DNA from: an uncultured Clostridia bacterium
GTDB lineage: Bacteria > Bacillota > Clostridia > Christensenellales > UBA1242
Direction: 5' to 3'
Assembly: GCA_944372745.1 (NCBI GenBank)
Contig: CALWAB010000092.1
Location: 1-9,780 of the forward strand
Length of the DNA: 9,780 nucleotides
This document shows, piece after piece, positions 1 to 5,595 of this stretch (its first letter is position 1; every line of letters begins with the position of its first letter). Position numbers and translations under genes: made by a program. The notes under the pieces are model-generated. The model was not told the DNA's origin. It made no database searches and saw only the letters and a list, made by a program, of their open reading frames with translations.

Positions 1-29
1 TGATTCTTTTCAATTATATCTTCGTTCAT
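1..29 (-). CDS. 5' end of a truncated minus-strand gene, product unknown
   Basis: Only the first nine full codons lie inside the window; they read MNEDIIEKN, so nothing can be said about function. Two ATG codons are adjacent, at 30-32 and 27-29. The second is preferred because an AAGGA ribosome binding site at 36-40 lies 6 nt from it and only 3 nt from the first. A well-formed promoter at 60-88 points into this gene, which makes a real gene start more likely than a chance ORF. The rest of the gene lies left of the window. Confidence 0.62.
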
Positions 30-59
30 CATTCGTCCTTAATTTATATAATGTATATT

Positions 60-88
60 ATTATAACAAATAGTACAAATTTTCTCAA
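60..88 (-). promoter_or_regulatory. Sigma-A-type promoter for the truncated left-edge gene
   Basis: Read on the minus strand there is a TTGAGA -35 box (83-88), a 17-nt spacer and a perfect TATAAT -10 box (60-65) preceded by TGT, giving an extended -10. Transcription would start near position 53 and give a leader of about 25 nt before the start codon. The same TGTTATAAT string forms the -10 of the helicase promoter at 5559-5567. Between this promoter and the terminator at 262-287 only AT-rich sequence is seen. Confidence 0.7.
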
Positions 89-261
89 CTAAATATATAT
101 AATTTTTCTAGCAAAAATAGTAAATAATATTGCACACAATTATTTTATTTATTCTTTTAGAAAAGAATACTTTAAAAAATAAAAAAATACAAAAATGCAT
201 CTAGAATGAGAATGTTAATAGAATAAAGATACCCATCTAATATGTTACTAAAGAAACAATC

Positions 262-287
262 AAAAAAAGCCCCTAAAAAAGTGGGGC
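262..287 (-). terminator. Intrinsic terminator of the nucleotidyltransferase-like gene
   Basis: On the minus strand GCCCC (283-287) and GGGGC (269-273) pair around a 9-nt loop and are followed directly by seven T (262-268). The stem begins 5 nt after the TAA stop codon at 293-295. The stem is short but all G-C, and the U tract is uninterrupted, so termination is likely. Confidence 0.8.
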
Positions 288-292
288 AAGTT

Positions 293-934
293 TTATTGGA
301 AGTTTCTTCTATAAATAGTCTCTAAAGTTTGATAATAAACAATTCTATATTTCTTATTTGGTTCTTTGTTTTTGTTTTTAAGATATAAATCTCTGACTTG
401 ATTCCATAACCCTTTACTTTTTATTGAATATTCAATATCGCTATGATTTTTATTAAGCTTTCTTAAAGCCCAAGAATATCCACCTGTATTTTTATCAAAT
501 CTTATATACCTTTGTCTTAATCTACCTTTATCATCATATTTATTTTCTACAATAGCAAAATCAAAACTATGTAAAATTTTAGACTTTGATTTATTAATAT
601 CTTTAATTGTAAAAACAGAAGTAGAATCTTCAGCACATTCGTAATTAGAACTAAAATAAGTATTAAATTCTCTAATAAATAAGTTTTTTAATAGTTTAGG
701 CTCATAGAAATCTTGGTTATTGATTTTTTGTATTTCAATATTATAATCAAAATCGAATCCTTTATTGCCATTTTTTTCTCTAGTTATTAATTGTCGTTTA
801 CCAGAACTTCCAATTCGATAGAATTGAAAAGTTAATATTCCTTTTTCACGAAGATTTTTTTGTACTTTTTTTATAATATTTTCTACATAATCTTGTAAAG
901 GTTTATATTCGCTTTTCGGTACATATTCAAACAT
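293..934 (-). CDS. Predicted nucleotidyltransferase-fold protein, orphan
   Basis: A 213-residue soluble, basic protein with no signal peptide or membrane segment. It shows the polymerase-beta-type nucleotidyltransferase pattern: IGSSGK at residues 41-46, DFD at 61-63 (the paired catalytic acidic residues), and a candidate third acidic residue, D125, in HSFDFAIV after a beta-strand-like stretch. This ordering (GS, DxD, distant D) is shared by MNT-type and CD-NTase-type enzymes, which transfer nucleotides to proteins, RNA or other nucleotides; which applies here cannot be told. The C-terminal half (130-213) is rich in K, R, N and aromatic residues and was not recognised. The ATG has a strong AAGGAGGT site 8 nt upstream (943-950). 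No toxin, effector or membrane partner gene adjoins it, unlike CBASS or MNT/HepT pairs. It has its own promoter, a structured leader and a terminator, so it appears monocistronic. The AT content is very high, which fits acquired DNA. Confidence 0.72.
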   Translation of the reverse strand: MFEYVPKSEYKPLQDYVENIIKKVQKNLREKGILTFQFYRIGSSGKRQLITREKNGNKGFDFDYNIEIQKINNQDFYEPKLLKNLFIREFNTYFSSNYECAEDSTSVFTIKDINKSKSKILHSFDFAIVENKYDDKGRLRQRYIRFDKNTGGYSWALRKLNKNHSDIEYSIKSKGLWNQVRDLYLKNKNKEPNKKYRIVYYQTLETIYRRNFQ

Positions 935-942
935 TTTATTTT

Positions 943-970
943 ACCTCCTTTAGTTTGAAATTGGGAGGGG
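943..970 (-). promoter_or_regulatory. Ribosome binding site with a facing anti-SD tract
   Basis: The Shine-Dalgarno sequence AAGGAGGT (943-950) lies 8 nt before the start codon. About 12-15 nt upstream in the same RNA is a pyrimidine tract, CCCCUCCC (963-970). Its CCUCC can pair with GGAGG of the ribosome binding site and leave a loop of about 13 nt. This would occlude ribosome entry. The complementarity is seen directly; a regulatory role is inferred. Confidence 0.5.
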
Positions 971-1024
971 ACTGCCTTAAGACAGTTAGGGAGCAAATAA
1001 ATTGCATAGCCAGTTTATTTGCTC
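971..1024 (-). ncRNA. Structured 5' leader: two hairpins, candidate cis-regulatory or small RNA
   Basis: Read on the minus strand the leader opens with a perfect 11-bp stem (GAGCAAATAAA at 1014-1024 pairing with TTTATTTGCTC at 991-1001) and a 12-nt loop. After four bases comes a second hairpin at 971-986, ACUGUC-UUAA-GGCAGU, with one U-G wobble; as DNA it is a near-perfect 16-bp palindrome centred on CTTAAG. The first stem begins almost exactly at the predicted transcription start. The element then runs into the anti-SD tract of the next gene. I do not recognise a named riboswitch class. It could be a regulatory leader, an RNA stabiliser, a protein operator or an RNA partner of the encoded enzyme. 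Confidence 0.55.
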
Positions 1025-1028
1025 TGTA

Positions 1029-1037
1029 ATTATACCA
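1029..1037 (-). promoter_or_regulatory. Extended -10 promoter of the nucleotidyltransferase-like gene
   Basis: On the minus strand TGGTATAAT provides TGn plus a perfect -10 hexamer (1029-1034). No good -35 box sits 16-19 nt upstream, so recognition would depend on the extended -10. Predicted transcription starts near 1022, next to the leader hairpin. No convincing terminator is seen between the end of the upstream lipoprotein gene (1162) and this promoter, so some read-through from that gene is possible. Confidence 0.6.
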
Positions 1038-1161
1038 TAAATTTAAAAATAAAGATGTTTTTTTTCAAAATTTTTTTATTTTTTTAATCTGCAAATATTT
1101 GACTTTTTGACAGCCATCTTTTTGTATTATTTAATAATATATAATATATTCAAAATTTACT

Positions 1162-4100
1162 TTATTCAGTCATATTTTCTAATATTGTCAATTTGCCCGG
1201 CAATATTGTGATTGTGTAATGGTCGCCGTCTTCTGCCGAACCATAAACATTATAATCTCCCGGTTCTTCGCCTTCATCTCTAGTTATAAGCATATTTCCC
1301 ATTATTTCTGTTATAATGCTCATATCTTCTTCTAATATTGCATCGGACGAACTAGCCACTTGTTTTGTATAAGCAGAAGCATCTGGGTCTTGTTCCCCTT
1401 GATATTTTTCTGCATTGCCCAATTGGATGACATAATTTCTCTTTGTGATTTCATACTGAGCCCCATTTACTGTGACATTGTAATTATGTTTATCATTCGC
1501 TTCAACTACTTCGCACACAATATCGTATTTGCCCACATTCTTCTCTAGCCCACTTAATGTGATAGTAAGTTCATTATTGATGATTTCGTCACTACTCTCA
1601 TTTAAATTGTAAGTAAACACCATTTCATCACCATACTTAAATGACTTTTCGTGTACATCAATGATAATATTGGCTTGATTTATTGTGAGTTCGCCCGTTG
1701 TGACAATAAGTGTATAATTTTCAGTCCCTTTAGTTAAATTCATTGAAATTTCATATACATCTGCATCTGTACCCGCTCCAACAAATTCATAAGCCACTTC
1801 ATTGTTAAACAATTGTCCATTGACATTTGTAATTTGATAGTCAAGCGTTTGCGTTTGTCCGTAAGTAATCACTGTATCTAAAACTGTGGCAAATATTTCC
1901 GCTTTTACAATATTTAAAGACCCACTCAATACTGTTATATTATAATTTGCATTTGGTTGCGTAGCATCTCCTTGCACTGTATATTGTCCTACACCTAAAA
2001 CTTCATAGTATTCACTTGGCACCGTAAATGTGAACTGGTCTGCTCCGTCTTCAGCATCACCCATCGTATCGCTATTTTCAGCATATTCAAAAATGTAATT
2101 TGGCTCTTGCCCATAATACAATGTTGTATCAGTAAATTTTATGACAACATTTGCTTGCTCAATTATTAAATTCCCCCCATTGAACACAATATCATAATTT
2201 GGCATTTCTTGATTTAATGCAAAATCAAGTGGATAAGTGCCGACATTATTTTGATAAGGCACAGTGACATTTACCAATGTAGTGATATCTATGCTCCCTA
2301 CATTTTCATCGCCGTTTTCTGTATCTAAAGTATATTCAAGCCCCTCAGTACTATAGCCTTGATAATAACGCATAGTAATGTCATTTACATTGTACACAAG
2401 TTTACGCTTATTGATTGTAAGTTCACCTGCTAATGTTTCTACTTGATAATTGGTATCTTCTGTATCAATAATCATATTGACTTGATATGTGCCTACATTC
2501 TCGCCTTCTTCTCTTTCATAATGAACAACAAGTGTGTTGCCCTCAAGCAGTGCATCACTGCCTTCTGCCACGACAAATTGATATTCTGGGTCGACATCTA
2601 AATATGTCTTTGTAGCATCCACAACTTGCAGTGTCAAAAGTGCTGGTGTGATGGACAAAGTACCATTTATGGCATTTACTTGATAATTTGTTTTTTCCTG
2701 ATTGCCGACTGGCACAATGTCGTAAGTGCCTACATTCTCGCCTTCTTCACGCGTAAATGAAATTGTAAGTTCATTATCTAAAATCTCGTCAGATTCACTT
2801 GTAAAACTGTATGAGAAATTAGGGTCATTTTGTCCGTAACGCTTAGTAGCATCACTTGCTTCTACTGTGACAATTCTTGGATTTATAGTCAATGTGCCGG
2901 TGCGTATAGTCACATTATAATTTGATACATACGCCCCGCCTATTTCTGCATTGACGACATATTGTCCCACATCTTCGCCTTCGCCACGCGAATAAGTGAC
3001 AGTGAACACATCGTCATAAAATAGTTTTGTCGTATCTTCAGTGTTTCTTTGATTGTATATGGTGTATGTATAGTCCTGTGGGTCTTCCGTTTTATACTTT
3101 TTCTCTGCACTTCCTATTGTCACTGTGACAGGTGTACGCAAAATATTAATTCTATTATTAGTAAATGTTAAATTGTAATTTGAATTATCGTATTCACACA
3201 CCAATTCATATAGCCCCACATTGTGAGCATTTTCAGGCACTGTTATGGATATATTCAAATCTTCTTGCGTGTCTTGATTTTGCAAGCCTGACACGGTATA
3301 TGTAATATTGCTTGGAGTAACTCCATAATAAGTGGCAGGAGCATTGACTTGCACAGTCGCCAATGCTGGTTGAATATGGTAATTGCCTTCTATAAATGTC
3401 ACTCTGTAGTTTGAACTATTTTCGCCAGTTAAGGTGAAGGATTCTGCTTCATAAATTCTATAATTGCCAGCATTTGTGCCTTCTTCTCTTTGAAGTGAAC
3501 CACTAATAATCGGGGCATTGTCATAAAAATTACCTATTACTCTATAAGTGAGTGCGATGTCTTCACTTCCATAGGAAATTTCTCTATTGTTTGCTTGCAC
3601 TTGTATCTCTTGTGGTAATATTTGCAATGTCCCATCACAAGAACCCACATAGTTTTCACTATTTATCTCAGCACGAATGTCGTAAGTGCCAGCATTTATA
3701 GGGGCTTCAGTTGTATATTCTGTTTCCCCTTGCAATCTATAAAGATATGTAACATTGTCGGTGACTCCAACAACTTGCATTTGTTGTGGCTCACCATTGT
3801 AGTCGCGTGTAACTACACCATTGACGCTACCTTGAAAACGCAATGTGAGAGTCCCAGCGGACACATTAATAGTGACACTGTCAGTGAAATTTCCGTCATA
3901 GGCTCTCAAATAGACTACCGCACTTCCCGTATTGAGTGTCTCAATACTGACGATAGTTTCGGAAATTTCATCCATTCTAATAATGTCGTTATTAGGCGTC
4001 CACCATTGTACTCTCTGGTCAGTGGCATTGACTGGGTCGAATACTGCACGCAATTCAAATGTCTGTCCAACAACTATAGTTTCGGTCGGCAAGCCTTCAA

Positions 4101-4200
4101 TTTGTATTCCTTCAAGTGGAACATCATCACAACCAGCAAAGATGAAACCAGTCACCGCTATAAACATTGTTAAGATAATGCCTTTAAATAAATTTGTCAT
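1162..4200 (-). CDS. Surface lipoprotein with Big_2-like and ten tandem MBG-type Ig-like domains
   Basis: A 1012-residue exported protein. Residues 1-23 form a lipoprotein signal peptide: K6, a hydrophobic core, then FAGC with C24 as the predicted lipidated residue. Residues 28-115 resemble a bacterial Ig-like group 2 domain (VGQTFELRAVFDP, then a TGSAVVYLRA-like strand). Residues 117-195 form another Ig-like unit ending NAGTYDIRA and GTLQI. Ten MBG-type repeats of about 75-86 residues follow, starting near 197, 279, 356, 442, 520, 599, 683, 766, 843 and 921. Each begins with a strand, often leading to a YG or KxYG turn, carries (N)VGxY or an equivalent, and ends GxLTI. No sortase motif, transmembrane anchor, enzyme domain or dockerin is present, so attachment is through the N-terminal lipid. 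It is probably a stalk, adhesin or surface spacer; the ligand is unknown. The start is supported by an AAAGGGG site 6 nt upstream (4207-4213). Confidence 0.88.
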   Translation of the reverse strand: MTNLFKGIILTMFIAVTGFIFAGCDDVPLEGIQIEGLPTETIVVGQTFELRAVFDPVNATDQRVQWWTPNNDIIRMDEISETIVSIETLNTGSAVVYLRAYDGNFTDSVTINVSAGTLTLRFQGSVNGVVTRDYNGEPQQMQVVGVTDNVTYLYRLQGETEYTTEAPINAGTYDIRAEINSENYVGSCDGTLQILPQEIQVQANNREISYGSEDIALTYRVIGNFYDNAPIISGSLQREEGTNAGNYRIYEAESFTLTGENSSNYRVTFIEGNYHIQPALATVQVNAPATYYGVTPSNITYTVSGLQNQDTQEDLNISITVPENAHNVGLYELVCEYDNSNYNLTFTNNRINILRTPVTVTIGSAEKKYKTEDPQDYTYTIYNQRNTEDTTKLFYDDVFTVTYSRGEGEDVGQYVVNAEIGGAYVSNYNVTIRTGTLTINPRIVTVEASDATKRYGQNDPNFSYSFTSESDEILDNELTISFTREEGENVGTYDIVPVGNQEKTNYQVNAINGTLSITPALLTLQVVDATKTYLDVDPEYQFVVAEGSDALLEGNTLVVHYEREEGENVGTYQVNMIIDTEDTNYQVETLAGELTINKRKLVYNVNDITMRYYQGYSTEGLEYTLDTENGDENVGSIDITTLVNVTVPYQNNVGTYPLDFALNQEMPNYDIVFNGGNLIIEQANVVIKFTDTTLYYGQEPNYIFEYAENSDTMGDAEDGADQFTFTVPSEYYEVLGVGQYTVQGDATQPNANYNITVLSGSLNIVKAEIFATVLDTVITYGQTQTLDYQITNVNGQLFNNEVAYEFVGAGTDADVYEISMNLTKGTENYTLIVTTGELTINQANIIIDVHEKSFKYGDEMVFTYNLNESSDEIINNELTITLSGLEKNVGKYDIVCEVVEANDKHNYNVTVNGAQYEITKRNYVIQLGNAEKYQGEQDPDASAYTKQVASSSDAILEEDMSIITEIMGNMLITRDEGEEPGDYNVYGSAEDGDHYTITILPGKLTILENMTE
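1183..3612 (-). repeat. Ten tandem MBG-type domain repeats inside the lipoprotein gene
   Basis: The repeat block covers roughly residues 197-1006 of the lipoprotein, with a period of about 75-86 codons. Most copies have diverged strongly in DNA, which indicates an old array. Repeats 4 and 5 are the closest pair: both carry EEGENVGTY and share an exact 23-nt DNA match at 2489-2511 and 2726-2748. The match spacing is 237 bp, exactly 79 codons, so recombination there would remove or add one domain in frame. Confidence 0.85.
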
Positions 4201-4523
4201 CCCTTACCCCTTTTCTTTAGTAAATGCTATAAAACTACATATTACAATATAATTTAGCACACATAGTGGCAAAAATAAGCCGTAATACTGTATTTTTAAA
4301 CACTTAAACTTATCAAAAGAACAAACCACACTTATGTTTGATAATTAATATTTCAAAAGCCCAAAATACAGCAAATGATTAATTTAATTTAGTATACCAC
4401 AATTTTGACTTTTTTTGCAAACAAATGAGAAAGACAGTAAAATAAATTTTATTTTTTATACATAAGATACAATTAAACTTCTCTATTGAAAAATAAAATA
4501 TTGACATATTCAATAATCTATAA
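4201..4523. other. AT-rich intergenic region with the lipoprotein leader
   Basis: No plausible gene was found. The part at 4201-4390 is the predicted untranslated leader of the lipoprotein mRNA, about 185-190 nt, unusually long for this window. It contains an 8-bp inverted repeat (TTATCAAA at 4310-4317 and TTTGATAA at 4337-4344) with a 19-nt loop. The pairing is all but G-C free and I assign it no function. The part at 4421-4523 is AT-rich sequence without recognisable signals. Confidence 0.5.
4391..4420 (-). promoter_or_regulatory. Sigma-A-type promoter for the MBG lipoprotein
   Basis: On the minus strand there is a TTGCAA -35 box (4415-4420), an 18-nt spacer and TATACT -10 (4391-4396), preceded by TGG as an extended -10. 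It is the best promoter match upstream of the lipoprotein and implies transcription from about 4384. Weaker TATATT and TAATAT boxes nearer the gene (4239-4251) lack good -35 partners. Confidence 0.58.
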
Positions 4524-4568
4524 AATAAAAAATCTCTTCGAAACTAAGTAAATTGTTTTGAAGAGATT
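4524..4568 (-). terminator. Intrinsic terminator behind the decayed minus-strand gene
   Basis: On the minus strand AATCTCTTC plus AAAC (4555-4568) pairs with GTTT plus GAAGAGATT (4531-4544): 13 of 14 positions match with one A-C mismatch, around a 10-nt loop. A T-rich tract, TTTTTATTTTA, follows. The stem begins 11 nt after the TAA at 4579-4581. The intact terminator fits the view that the coding remnant upstream was once a normal gene. Confidence 0.72.
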
Positions 4569-4578
4569 CACCGTTCTA

Positions 4579-5237
4579 TTATAATTCTAAATTTTGATTA
4601 ATATCAAAATTTATTTTAAGACTGACATCTTCAATGTAAGAAGAATCACAATAGATACCGGTTATTAAATCATTTAATCTTAATCTAAAATTCAATTCAT
4701 CAAAATTTGTGCCTGTAAATTTTATGGGTCTATTGTCATTTCCAATTATAAAACATTTGATGTATTTTTGAACTTTACCATCTTGAATTTGAGATAACCT
4801 TGGATATGTAACAATTATATTGTAATCCAGTGTTTGTACCAAATATGAATAATACTCGCCCAAACTATCTACAATAGAAAATATTTTATTTTGATTAGTA
4901 TTAAAACTTAAATGTACATTTTCATATCCAGTCCCAGAATATTCAAGAATTAAATCAATTTGTGGATAATATTCAAAATTTTGATTAGCGTATACACTGA
5001 AAACCAAACTATCTTGTTCAAAGTCTAAACCATTAACCCCCCAACTATACTTATTAAATGTGTTATAGTACCATTATTTATACTATTAACTACCTCATTT
5101 GTTTTTGTTAAATTTATATTTGCACTCAAATTAGCGGTAAAATATTTTCTTGAAATATCAATACTGCTAGATTCAAAATTCTCATCTACTGTCGCGGACC
5201 TACTTACTATAAACTTGTATTGTGGCGTAAAGACACA
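4579..5237 (-). pseudogene. Frameshifted gene remnant, product unknown
   Basis: Two adjoining minus-strand frames read like one protein split by a frameshift. The upstream part (5028-5237, 70 codons) contains YKFIVSRSATVDENFE and NEVVNSINNGTITHLISIVGG, then stops at TAG 5025-5027. The downstream part is open from 5073 to the stop at 4579 and continues VNGLDFEQDSLVFSVYANQ through a beta-rich C-terminus. The frames join at a run of six G (plus-strand C at 5037-5042): seven or four G would fuse them into about 219 residues. The upstream part has no ATG and no ribosome binding site. Downstream, the first candidate start is a TTG at 5005-5007, also without a ribosome binding site, so the 142-residue C-terminal ORF is unlikely to be a gene by itself. 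No family was recognised. A sequencing error in the G run is an alternative to decay for this one break, but not for the missing start. Confidence 0.6.
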
Positions 5238-5253
5238 TTATTTTCAACTATTT

Positions 5254-5445
5254 TTATATAGCAATATAATTTTCAAATAAAAAAGAAAGTGCCACAAATG
5301 TATCTAAAGCATACTCAAATATATAACTACAAGGACTAAGGCATATTGCCAATACCGAGCCAATCACATACTTTATTAGTATATATTTAATTTCTTTTTC
5401 ATCAAAACTTTCATTGACATTCAAAACATTACTGCGAATATCAAT
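5254..5445 (-). pseudogene. Coding remnant with a membrane segment, product unknown
   Basis: An open frame of 63 codons lies between TAG (5446-5448) and TAA (5254-5256) on the minus strand. It reads like protein: VNESFDEKEIKYILIKY, then a hydrophobic stretch with VIGSVLAICLSP and YALDTFVALSFLF, consistent with one or two membrane segments. It has no ATG and no ribosome binding site. It lies 16 nt upstream of the next remnant in a different frame and shares its strand. It may be the N-terminal, membrane-anchoring part of the same decayed gene, or the end of a separate one. It was not recognised. Confidence 0.4.
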
Positions 5446-5538
5446 CTAAATTAAGTATAAAATTACAAAGATATTAATTTTTATGTATATGATATATTCC
5501 CATTTCTAAATTCTAACAAAAATAAATCTCTATAGCCC

Positions 5539-5567
5539 TTTACAAATTTTTATCAATTTGTTATAAT
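5539..5567 (+). promoter_or_regulatory. Near-consensus sigma-A promoter of the helicase-nuclease gene
   Basis: A TTTACA -35 box (5539-5544), a 17-nt spacer and a perfect TATAAT -10 box (5562-5567) are preceded by TGT (5559-5561). Transcription should start near 5574, leaving a leader of about 20 nt. With consensus spacing, both hexamers and an extended -10, this is the strongest promoter in the window. It predicts substantial constitutive expression unless repressed. Confidence 0.82.
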
Positions 5568-5595
5568 TTATTGCAACAAAAGGTAGGTTAAACAA

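Noticed and set aside
151..168. Inverted repeat ATTCTTTT-AG-AAAAGAAT
   Set aside because: Eight-base arms of almost only A and T with a 2-nt centre are expected by chance in this AT-rich spacer, and no gene end or start adjoins it.
1107..1112. TTGACA on the plus strand, a possible -35 box
   Set aside because: No -10 box occurs at a suitable distance and no plus-strand gene follows; any transcript would run antisense into the lipoprotein gene.
1183..3612. Regular repeats considered as a CRISPR-like array
   Set aside because: The period is about 230-260 bp, the repeats are in-frame protein domains that have diverged in DNA, and no cas genes are present.
3622..4173. 183-codon plus-strand ORF antisense to the lipoprotein N-terminus
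   Set aside because: It lies wholly opposite a well-supported coding frame with signal peptide and Ig-like domains, has no ribosome binding site, and its translation shows no domain pattern. The overlapping 3932-4252 frame is rejected for the same reasons.
4579..5007. 142-codon ORF taken as an intact gene with a TTG start
   Set aside because: No ribosome binding site precedes the TTG, the frame is open upstream of it without an ATG, and the preceding frame continues the same protein-like sequence, so a broken gene is the better reading.
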